A stretch of 64,000 nt of DNA, taken from NCBI GenBank assembly GCA_016873935.1, contig VGVT01000008.1, positions 1 through 64,000 on the forward strand, read 5' to 3'. Under the pieces are notes generated by a model. The model did no database searches. It was not told where the DNA came from and saw nothing but the letters and a program-made list of their open reading frames with translations. Each line of letters starts with the position of its first letter. Position 1 is the first letter of the stretch. Of this stretch, positions 56,490-63,187 are shown one piece after another. Source of the DNA: Betaproteobacteria bacterium. GTDB lineage: Bacteria > Pseudomonadota > Gammaproteobacteria > Burkholderiales > Thiobacillaceae. Made by a program: the position numbers and the translations under genes.

Positions 56490-57767
56490 TCAAGCCTTCA
56501 CCTTGAACCCGTCCGCGTACGCCTTCGGGTTCTTGCCGTCCCACACCACGCCGTCGATGAGCTTGTGGCTGCGCATCTCCGACTTGGGCACGGCCACGCG
56601 GGCCTGCGCGGCGGCATCCTTGTAGAGGGCGACCTGGTTCACCGCCCTGGCCACGGCCAGGTAATCCGGATGGTCCTTGAGCAGGCCCCAGCGCTTGTGC
56701 TGGGTGAGGAACCACATGCCGTCCGACAGGTACGGGAAGTTGACGCTGCCGTCGGCGAAGAACTTCATGTAGTTCTTGTCCTGCCACTTCCTGCCGATGC
56801 CGTTGTCGTACTGGCCCAGCATGCGGTCCTCGATGACGTCGAACTCGGTGTTGACGTAGGACTTGGCGGAGATGATCTTCGCCACTTCCGAGCGGTTGCC
56901 CATGGTGTCGATGTACTTCGAGGCTTCCAGGATGGCGGCCACCATGGCGCGCGCGGTGTTGGGGTACTTCTGCACGAACTCCAGAGTGGTGCCCAGCACC
57001 TTCTCGGGATGGTCCTGCCAGATGTCCTGGCTGGTGACGGCGGTGAAGCCGATCTTGTCGTGGATGGCACGGGCGTTCCAGGGCTCGCCGACGCAGTAGC
57101 CGTCCATCTTGTCGACGCGCATGTTGGCCACCATCTGCGGCGGCGGCACGGTGATCACCTTGACGTCCTTGAACGGGTCGATGCCATACGTCGCCATCCA
57201 GTAGTACAGCCACATGGCGTGGGTGCCGGTGGGGAAAGTCTGGGCGAAAGTCCATTCCTTCGGCTCCGCCTTCACCAACTTGGCCAGACCGGCACCGTCG
57301 GTGACGCCCTTGGCCTTGAGCTGGTTGTTGAGGGTGATGGCCTGACCGTTGTTGTTGAGGTTCATGAGCACGGCCATGTCCTTCTTCGGCCCGCCCACGC
57401 CCAATTGCAGGCCGTAGATCAGGCCATAGAGCACGTGCGAGGCGTCGAGCTCGCCGTTCACCAGCTTGTCGCGCACGCCGGCCCAGGAGGCTTCCTTGCT
57501 GGGGGTGATCTTCAGGCCGTACTTCTTGTCGAAGCCCTTCTCGGCGGCGATGGCCACGCTGGCGCAGTCGGTCAGCGGGATGAAGCCGATCTTCACCTCG
57601 GGCTTCTCGGGGGCGTCGGAACCCGCCGCCCAGGCGGCGCTGCGCACACCCGGAGGGACGAGGGACATGAGGGCGGCGGCGGCGGACATGCTGGCGGCTT
57701 TCTTCAAGAAGTCACGTTTTCCATCGTTGACGGCGGGCTGTTCACTGCTGGGCGGGAGGCTATCCAT
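56490..57767 (-). CDS. nrtA: Nitrate-binding periplasmic protein (NrtA/NasF type)
   Basis: A 425-residue nitrate-binding protein from MDSLPPSSEQPAVNDGKRDFLKKAA. The N-terminus resembles a Tat signal (KRDFLKKAASMSAAAALMSLVPPG) although the twin arginine is Lys-Arg. Family motifs: VKIGFIPLTDCASVAIAAEKGFDKKYGL, GELDASHVLYGLIYGLQLG, NNNGQAITLNNQLKAKGV, PTGTHAMWLYYWMATYGIDP and DGYCVGEPWNARAIHDKIGF. The operon is preceded by a sigma-54 promoter and an antitermination leader. NrtA also resembles the sensor NasS; the signal sequence and the transport neighbours favour a transport role. Confidence 0.92.
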   Translation of the reverse strand: MDSLPPSSEQPAVNDGKRDFLKKAASMSAAAALMSLVPPGVRSAAWAAGSDAPEKPEVKIGFIPLTDCASVAIAAEKGFDKKYGLKITPSKEASWAGVRDKLVNGELDASHVLYGLIYGLQLGVGGPKKDMAVLMNLNNNGQAITLNNQLKAKGVTDGAGLAKLVKAEPKEWTFAQTFPTGTHAMWLYYWMATYGIDPFKDVKVITVPPPQMVANMRVDKMDGYCVGEPWNARAIHDKIGFTAVTSQDIWQDHPEKVLGTTLEFVQKYPNTARAMVAAILEASKYIDTMGNRSEVAKIISAKSYVNTEFDVIEDRMLGQYDNGIGRKWQDKNYMKFFADGSVNFPYLSDGMWFLTQHKRWGLLKDHPDYLAVARAVNQVALYKDAAAQARVAVPKSEMRSHKLIDGVVWDGKNPKAYADGFKVKA

Positions 57768-57780
57768 TGCATTACTCCAG

Positions 57781-57871
57781 AAAAAAGCGGCGTCCAACTC
57801 CGAAGGAGCGGGACGCCGTTGTCCAAGTAAATCCGATAAGGAGCGACATGGCCGACGCGCCTTTGCGCCGG
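57781..57871 (-). promoter_or_regulatory. ANTAR-type antitermination leader with intrinsic terminator before nrtA
   Basis: On the minus strand: hairpin 1 (57871-57852) has a 7-bp stem, CCGGCGC/GCGTCGG, and a hexaloop AAAGGC. Hairpin 2 (57824-57811) has GGAC/GTCC and a hexaloop AACGGC. Both loops have A at position 1 and G at position 4, the hallmark of ANTAR-protein targets. The 3' part of hairpin 2 (GGCGTCC) is also the 5' arm of the terminator (57818-57781: CGGCGTCC/GGACGCCG followed by TTTTTT), so the two folds exclude each other. NasT, encoded 1.3 kb away, is the expected ligand. Confidence 0.85.
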
Positions 57872-57884
57872 TCAGCTACTGTTT

Positions 57885-57900
57885 AGCAACCTCCGTGCCA
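57885..57900 (-). promoter_or_regulatory. Sigma-54 promoter of the nrtABD operon
   Basis: TGGCACGGAGGTTGCT on the minus strand agrees with the -24/-12 consensus, with the GG and GC at the proper spacing. Transcription would begin near 57874, just before leader hairpin 1. This implies RpoN and, most likely, NtrC control by nitrogen supply. Confidence 0.85.
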
Positions 57901-58003
57901 GCTCCGAGGAGATGCCGTCAAGCCTTGATTTCACTGGGGTTTATGGGTGGCCGAGGGATTCCCGGGCAAGCGGGCGGCCACAGCCTGCACCGTCAACGGG
58001 CGC

Positions 58004-58030
58004 AAAAAACCGGGAATTCTCCATTTCCGG
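58004..58030 (-). terminator. Rho-independent terminator after the DUF302 genes
   Basis: On the minus strand a 7-bp stem (CCGGAAA/TTCCCGG, one G-U pair) with a 7-base loop is followed by TTTTTT, 18 bases after the DUF302 stop codon. It separates that operon from the nrt promoter. Confidence 0.75.
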
Positions 58031-58047
58031 GCACGCCGGGAGCGGCC

Positions 58048-58491
58048 CTACTGCCAGGCGTAGTCGTCCAGCACCTCGCGCAGCTCCACCCGCCAGGCCT
58101 TGAGCAGGCGCTGCGCGGGCTCCTCGGGAAAATCCCGCAGCCACGGCTCGAAATCGTCGGTCATCACGGTGACCATGCCGTCCGCCTCGACCAGGGTCAG
58201 ACGCAGCGGCAACAGGTTGAGCAGCAGCGGATCGGCCGCCTCCGCCCAACGCACGGCGGTCTCGCTGCCGATGAACAACACGCGTACGTGGGGGTTGCCG
58301 AAGCCCCGCTTCTGCAGGGCGGTATCGATGGGCTGATCCTTCACCAGCACCATGTCATGGTTGGCGGCGGCCAGGGTGATGTCTTCCACCGCACGGAGCA
58401 TGGTAGCCGGCTTGCTCGCCGTCAGCGGTTCGGCGGCCGTAACCGGCGCCAGCAGGCAGGCGGCGAGGAAAAGCAGGCCGGCGCCCCTCAC
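58048..58491 (-). CDS. Secreted DUF302 family protein, second copy
   Basis: A 147-residue protein starting at a GTG that overlaps the stop of the previous gene, with signal peptide VRGAGLLFLAACLLAPVTAAE. The mature part has the DUF302 look: LRAVEDITLAAANHDMVLVKDQPID, HVRVLFIGSETAVRWAEAADPLLLNLLPLRLTLVEADG. It is distantly similar in layout to the gene before it. The function of the family is unknown. It lies between the nrtABD operon and nasT. Confidence 0.7.
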   Translation of the reverse strand: MRGAGLLFLAACLLAPVTAAEPLTASKPATMLRAVEDITLAAANHDMVLVKDQPIDTALQKRGFGNPHVRVLFIGSETAVRWAEAADPLLLNLLPLRLTLVEADGMVTVMTDDFEPWLRDFPEEPAQRLLKAWRVELREVLDDYAWQ

Positions 58492-58946
58492 AGCGTCACC
58501 TCGTCGAGGATGGACAGGAAATCCCGCTTCAGCGCCTCGGCCTCCGGCCACAATTCAGGATTGCCGATGCCGAGCGCGACCCAGGCCGGGTTCACCGCCA
58601 TCAGGTCGACCCCGGTGGGGGTTTCGACCAGGGTGATGCGATAGGGAATCCACTGCGCGGCACGCGGATCCAGGCGCAGCGCGCGGTCCATCTTCTCCAT
58701 GTTGCAGAAGTAGAACAGGCGCACCGAGCGCACCTCCTGGCCATAGGGCACCAGACGGCTGTCGATGGCCTGCTGCCGCACGTAACTGTAGTTGTGCCCC
58801 GCCGCCGCCCGATGCAGCGCGACCAGGGTCTGGTTGATGTCGCGTCCCTCGATGGTGACGGTGAGTATCGGCGGCTCCGTCGCGGCCGCCGTTCCGGCGG
58901 CGAGTCCGGTGGCCAGCGCGAGTCCGCGCAGGAAGCGGATGAACAT
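58488..58946 (-). CDS. Secreted DUF302 family protein, first copy
   Basis: A 152-residue protein from MFIRFLRGLALATGLAAGTAAAT (signal peptide). DUF302-like core: ALHRAAAGHNYSYVRQQAIDSRLVPYGQEVRSVRLFYFCNMEKMDRALRLDPRAAQWIPYRITLVETPTG. One cysteine (FCNM) is in the position where many DUF302 proteins have a conserved C/Y motif. It is followed by a second DUF302 gene with overlapping start. Whether the pair serves nitrate metabolism is only suggested by position. Confidence 0.7.
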   Translation of the reverse strand: MFIRFLRGLALATGLAAGTAAATEPPILTVTIEGRDINQTLVALHRAAAGHNYSYVRQQAIDSRLVPYGQEVRSVRLFYFCNMEKMDRALRLDPRAAQWIPYRITLVETPTGVDLMAVNPAWVALGIGNPELWPEAEALKRDFLSILDEVTL

Positions 58947-59078
58947 GCAAGCTCCTGACCGTATCGTTTCGTTTCTCATGGGGAACCATGCTCCCACACG
59001 AGCATCACGGCAAATTCAGGTCTTTCATGTCGGAGGGAATCCGCGCGCGTGTCGATGCGGGCCCGCCACAGCGCCGCT

Positions 59079-59657
59079 TCAGGTCGACTCCATGAGCCGC
59101 CGCGCCACGTCCGCCAGGCGCAGCCGCTGCGCCATGGCCTCGCGGCGCAGGGCCTGGTAGGCGGCCTCCTCGGATAGCTTGTGCGCCTTCATGAGGCGGC
59201 GCTTGGCCTGCTCGACGAGCTTGTGCTCCTGCAGCTCCTGGCGCGCCCGCAGCACGTCGTCGCGCAGCGCCTGCCAGGCCTCGAACTGCACCTGGGCGAG
59301 TTGCAGGATGGGTTGCAGGCGCTCGCTCTTGACGCCATCCACCAAGTAGGCCGCGACGCCCGCCGACACCGCGGAATGCATGGCCTCACGGGAATCGTCC
59401 TGGCTGAACATGACGATGGGCCGGGGCGAGGATTCGCTCATCACCACGATCTGTTCCAGGGTGTCCCGGCTGGGGGAATCCACATCCATGATGATGGCGT
59501 CCGGTTCGATCTCCTCCACCCAGTCCGGCAGGTTGATGGCCCGGTCGAGCCGGCCCACGAGATGATGTCCGGGCGCGTTCTCGGACAGGCTGCCCAGCAA
59601 GGCCTCCAGCCGCCGCTTGGACGGGCTGATGACCAGGATCTTGAGCGCCTCGCCCAT
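59079..59657 (-). CDS. nasT: NasT-type response regulator with ANTAR RNA-binding domain
   Basis: A 192-residue transcription antiterminator. The receiver-like part is LKILVISPSKRRLEALLGSL with PDAIIMDVDSPSRDTLEQI. The C-terminal ANTAR helices (about 130-190) are LVEQAKRRLMKAHKLSEEAAYQALRREAMAQRLRLADVARRL, with the conserved AK/LM and A-rich pattern. NasT proteins bind two-hairpin leaders and prevent termination when nitrate is present. The leader before nrtA fits exactly. The usual partner NasS is not encoded in the window. It starts five bases after the CBS gene. Confidence 0.92.
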   Translation of the reverse strand: MGEALKILVISPSKRRLEALLGSLSENAPGHHLVGRLDRAINLPDWVEEIEPDAIIMDVDSPSRDTLEQIVVMSESSPRPIVMFSQDDSREAMHSAVSAGVAAYLVDGVKSERLQPILQLAQVQFEAWQALRDDVLRARQELQEHKLVEQAKRRLMKAHKLSEEAAYQALRREAMAQRLRLADVARRLMEST

Positions 59658-59661
59658 GCCG

Positions 59662-60114
59662 CTATGGCCTGGCTCTGGAAACGTTGGCGTGGAACAGGGC
59701 CTTGTGGACGTCGCCCAGGGACACCATGCCTTCCAGCTTGTCGCCGGTAGCCACGGGGATGCGGCGCAGGTGATGGCGCACCATGGTGGACGCTGCCTGC
59801 ATGGCGGGCATGTCCGGCCCCACCGAGAGCACCCGGGTCGCCATGACATCGGCGGTCTTCAGGTGCATCACATCCTTGTACTGGGCCTCCATGGCATCGA
59901 AGTCCATGCCCAGCATGCCGTCGCGGAAGTCGCCCAGGCTGGGGAAAAGGCGCGAGAGCACGTCCTTCTCGGCAATGAAGCCCACCAGCTTGCCTTCCCG
60001 GACCACCGGCAGGCCGGACAGGCGGTAAAGACACATGACGGAAGAAACTTCCAGGAGGGAGGTGTCCGGGTCTACGACGCGGACGTTCGTGGTCATGATT
60101 TGCTTGACGATCAT
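59662..60114 (-). CDS. CBS-domain pair protein in the nitrate cluster
   Basis: A 150-residue protein made almost only of two CBS motifs (MIVKQIMTTNVRVVDPDTSLLEVSSVM, GLPVVREGKLVGFIAEKDVL; DVMATRVLSVGPDMPAMQAASTM, RIPVATGDKLEGMVSLGDVHKAL). It binds an adenine nucleotide by analogy. It sits between the PP2C/kinase gene and nasT with short gaps, and so may link energy or nucleotide state to nitrate uptake. Confidence 0.85.
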   Translation of the reverse strand: MIVKQIMTTNVRVVDPDTSLLEVSSVMCLYRLSGLPVVREGKLVGFIAEKDVLSRLFPSLGDFRDGMLGMDFDAMEAQYKDVMHLKTADVMATRVLSVGPDMPAMQAASTMVRHHLRRIPVATGDKLEGMVSLGDVHKALFHANVSRARP

Positions 60115-60141
60115 GGTGGCTCCGATCAGCTCGTTGAGAGG

Positions 60142-61860
60142 CTAGCCCGCAAGCAGCAGGTAGACAAGAAGCAGGTTGAACACCAGGGAAACGAAGGCCA
60201 CCGCCTGCCAGAAACGCAACGGATCCCGCTCCAGGGCCGGCGTCGGCCGGGGGCGGGAAAGGCGGGTAGCCTCGCCCCGTTCCAGGGCGATGAGGAATTC
60301 CTCGGCGGTTTCGAAGCGCTGCTCCGGAGTCCGGGCGCAGGCCTTGAGCAGCACGTTATCCAGCCAGGGGGGAATGTCCGGGCGGTAGCGACTGGGGGGC
60401 GCCGGCTCGCCGAACCGGGGATGCTGAAAGGGCTCCACCTCGCCATAGGGATACTTGCGGGTGAGGAGGTGGTAAAGGGTGACGCCCGCCGCGTACAGGT
60501 CCGTTCCCGGCCCGGCCTTGCCTTGGCCGAACAATTCCGGCGCCAGGAAGCTGGGCGTGCCCGGCACCCCGTCGGCCTCGCTGGCCGGGCAGGCGGGACA
60601 CCAGGCCACCCCCAGGTCCAGCAGGCGCAGCTTGCCGGCGCTATCCAGGTGCAGGTTGCCGGGCTTCACGTCCCGATGCAGCACGTCCAGCCGATGCAGC
60701 GCCCCCAGCGCCTTCATGAGGCGGATGCCCAGGCCCGTCACCTCGGCGCTGGTGAAATGGTGGCCGGCATCCAGGCGCTGCTGCAGAGAGGCACCCTCGT
60801 GCCAGCTCTGCACAAAATACAGGTAGTTCCGGGCCTGCAAGGGAAGGATTTCCGGCAGGTAATGGGAGCGCACCCGCTTGCCCAGCCACTCCTCCATCAA
60901 TAGCCGCTCGGCCGCCTCCCGATCCCCTTCCAGCAGGGGCTGGAGCGTCTTCAGGAGCCAGGTCTGGCCGGTGTCGGCGTGGCGCACTCGATACAAGAGG
61001 GTGGCGCTGGATTCGTGGGCCTTCTCCTCAATGAGGAAATCGTCCAGGCGGGCGCCGGCGTGAAGGTTGCCCGGCAGGGGCAGGTCCCGGGCATCGGCGG
61101 CGGGGACGCGGTCCACCTCTTCCAAAGCCAGCACCCGCGCCACCAGGGCGGTGGCATTGTCCTGGCCACCCCGGACATGGGCCTCCCGTACCAGGGCGGG
61201 CGCCGCGAATTCCGGCTGATCGTGCAATTGCAGGAGTCGGTGCAACTCCTGTTCTCCCAGTGGTTCCCAGACGCCATCGGACACCAGCAGGAAGCGGTCC
61301 CCCACCGCCAGTTCTCCATCGCCAAAGTCGGGCATGACATGGGTGTCCAGGCCCAGGGCGCGCTTCAGCACGTGGGACATGCCCGGCGTCTCCCAGACGT
61401 GGTCCCGGGTGAGCTGCTCCAGCCGCTCGCCGCGCAGTCGATAGAGCCGGCTGTCCCCCACGTGGGCGTAGTGGTAGCGGCGGCCCCGGAAAACCAGGGC
61501 GGTGAGGGTGGTGGCCATGCCACCAGCCTCGTGGCGGGAGGACACCTGGCCCACCAGCCAGCGGTTGATGGCGGAAAGCACCACGCCGAAGGAATGGGGA
61601 ATCTCCCAGGTTTCCGGCGTGGCGTAGAAATCCGCCAGCAGGTTGCGCACCGCGGTTTCCGCCGCCTCCCGGCCGTGGACGCCGCCGGAGACGCCGTCAG
61701 CGACCACCGCCAGCACGCCCCGGGCCGCGGCCTGGGCCGCGTCCGGCGTGACGAAGCCGCCGAAGTCCTCGTTGCGTTCCCGGGGCCCCGTCTCCGAGGC
61801 GTAACCGAATTCGAGCTGCATGGGCATGTTGGGGAAGTCCTTGGCGGGGAACGGGGACAT
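60142..61860 (-). CDS. PP2C phosphatase-Ser/Thr kinase fusion with C-terminal membrane anchor
   Basis: A bifunctional protein of 572 residues from MSPFPAKDF; starts at 61827 or 61821 are also possible. A PP2C domain at about 15-240 keeps its metal motifs: VADGVSGGVHG, HVGDSRLYRL, LVSDGVWEP and GGQDNATAL. A Hanks-type kinase domain at about 275-530 has WLLKTL (ATP lysine), HRDVKPGNLHLD (catalytic loop), LLDLGVAW (DLG instead of DFG) and FLAPEL. Its glycine loop is degenerate. A final helix (FVSLVFNLLLVYLLLAG) anchors it to the membrane. A similar fusion is found next to the nitrate transporter gene in Pseudomonas. The frame extends upstream inside narK but that part is not coding. Confidence 0.9.
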   Translation of the reverse strand: MSPFPAKDFPNMPMQLEFGYASETGPRERNEDFGGFVTPDAAQAAARGVLAVVADGVSGGVHGREAAETAVRNLLADFYATPETWEIPHSFGVVLSAINRWLVGQVSSRHEAGGMATTLTALVFRGRRYHYAHVGDSRLYRLRGERLEQLTRDHVWETPGMSHVLKRALGLDTHVMPDFGDGELAVGDRFLLVSDGVWEPLGEQELHRLLQLHDQPEFAAPALVREAHVRGGQDNATALVARVLALEEVDRVPAADARDLPLPGNLHAGARLDDFLIEEKAHESSATLLYRVRHADTGQTWLLKTLQPLLEGDREAAERLLMEEWLGKRVRSHYLPEILPLQARNYLYFVQSWHEGASLQQRLDAGHHFTSAEVTGLGIRLMKALGALHRLDVLHRDVKPGNLHLDSAGKLRLLDLGVAWCPACPASEADGVPGTPSFLAPELFGQGKAGPGTDLYAAGVTLYHLLTRKYPYGEVEPFQHPRFGEPAPPSRYRPDIPPWLDNVLLKACARTPEQRFETAEEFLIALERGEATRLSRPRPTPALERDPLRFWQAVAFVSLVFNLLLVYLLLAG

Positions 61861-61889
61861 TGTCCCGCCCCCATTCCCTCCCGGAAAGC

Positions 61890-63104
61890 TCAGACCCGGG
61901 CGCCGGAGACCGCCGCCGCGCCCCAGGTGGTGCGCCAGCGGGTCTTCACCGAGGTGAGGCCCAGCAGGGCCACCACGCAGAGGCCGGCGAAGATCAGCAG
62001 GCCCATCTGGTAGCTGCCGGTGGCGCCTTTGACGTAGCCCAGGCTGGCCGCCAGGTAGAAGCCGCCGATGCCGCCGGCCATGCCGACGAAGCCGGTCATG
62101 ACGCCGATCTCCTTGCGGAAGCGCTGGGGCACCAGCTGGAACACCGCGCCGTTGCCGACGCCCAGGCTGCCCATGCCGAGGATGAACCAGAACAAAGCGA
62201 CCCAGCGGCTTTCGGCGCCGAAGCTGACGATGGTGATGAAGACCGCCGCCAGCACGTACATGGCGAGCAGGGTGCGGATGCCGCCGATGCGGTCCGCCAG
62301 GGCGCCGCCGATGGGCCGCACCAGGGAGCCGGCGAAGACGCAGGCAGCGGTGAAATAGCCCGCCTGGACCGGGGGCATGCCGTACTGGTCGTTGAAGTAG
62401 ATGGTCAGGCTGGAAGCCAGCCCCACGAAGCCACCGAAGGTGCAGAAGTAGAAGAACATGAACCACCAGGCGTCCTTGTCCTTGAGCACGTGCAGGTACT
62501 GGTGCAGGGACTTGGGCGGCGGGCAGTCCGGCGCGTCCTTGGCGAAAACCGTGTAGACCAGGAGAGCCAGGCCCAAGGGGATCAGGGCCAGGCCGAAGAC
62601 ATTGTTCCAGCCGAAGGCCACCGCCAGTCCCGGCGCGAGCAGGGCGGCCAGCACGGTGCCCGAGTTGCCGGCCCCGGCTATCCCCAAGGCGGTGCCCTGG
62701 TGCTGGGGTGGATACCAGCGTGAGGCCAGGGGCAGGGCCACGGCGAAAGCGGCGCCGGCGAAGCCCAGGGCCACGCCCAGCACCATGATCTCGCGGAAGC
62801 TGTGGATGCCCGCCAGCCAGGCCCATGCCAGGGCAGCAATGACGATGCCCTGGCCGATCCAGCCCGCCGCCTTGGGCTTCAGATGGTCCACCAGGACCCC
62901 CATCACCACCCGCAGCAAGCCGCCCGCCAACACCGGGGTGGCTACCATCAGGCCCTTCTGGGAGGAGGTCAGCTCCAGGCTGGTGGCGATCTGCACCGCC
63001 AGGGGGCCCAGCATCACCCAGGTCATGAAGGCGATGTCGAAATACAGGAACGCCGATAACAGCGTGGGGGTATGGCCGGACTGCCAGAATCCCTTGTTCA
63101 TCAC
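61890..63104 (-). CDS. narK: NarK/NasA-type nitrate/nitrite MFS transporter
   Basis: A 404-residue transporter with 12 predicted helices. Signature segments are FDIAFMTWVMLGPLAVQIATSLELT at the start, GLMVATPVLAGGLLRVVMGVLVDHL, and two NarK nitrate signatures, AGAGNSGTVLAALLAPGLA and GFVGMAGGIGGFYLAASLG. The short single-unit form resembles assimilatory NasA. It directly precedes the PP2C/kinase gene (29-base gap). Confidence 0.94.
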   Translation of the reverse strand: MMNKGFWQSGHTPTLLSAFLYFDIAFMTWVMLGPLAVQIATSLELTSSQKGLMVATPVLAGGLLRVVMGVLVDHLKPKAAGWIGQGIVIAALAWAWLAGIHSFREIMVLGVALGFAGAAFAVALPLASRWYPPQHQGTALGIAGAGNSGTVLAALLAPGLAVAFGWNNVFGLALIPLGLALLVYTVFAKDAPDCPPPKSLHQYLHVLKDKDAWWFMFFYFCTFGGFVGLASSLTIYFNDQYGMPPVQAGYFTAACVFAGSLVRPIGGALADRIGGIRTLLAMYVLAAVFITIVSFGAESRWVALFWFILGMGSLGVGNGAVFQLVPQRFRKEIGVMTGFVGMAGGIGGFYLAASLGYVKGATGSYQMGLLIFAGLCVVALLGLTSVKTRWRTTWGAAAVSGARV

Positions 63105-63144
63105 AAACTCCAGGTCGCAAAAATATTCGCCGATTGTTATTTCG

Positions 63145-63167
63145 CCGCGCCGGTCATGCCGGCGCGG
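63145..63167 (-). repeat. Stem-loop before narK
   Basis: CCGCGCCGG (63145-63153) and CCGGCGCGG (63159-63167) form a perfect 9-bp stem in the gap between the anchor protein gene and narK. No T-run follows, so it may stabilise or process the mRNA. Confidence 0.55.
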
Positions 63168-63187
63168 TCGGGTACTACGGGCAAAAC

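Noticed and set aside
56490-57767. The NrtA-like protein as the missing NasS
   Set aside because: It has an export signal and is encoded with the permease and ATPase, whereas NasS is cytoplasmic and is usually paired with nasT.
58988-59005. A third ANTAR-like hairpin before the DUF302 genes
   Set aside because: The hexaloop on the minus strand is GTGTGG, lacking A at position 1 and G at position 4, and there is no second hairpin or terminator.
60142-63120. A continuous 992-codon frame that would join the PP2C/kinase protein to a 420-residue N-terminal part
   Set aside because: The N-terminal part is an out-of-frame reading of narK; PP2C homology only begins after 61860.
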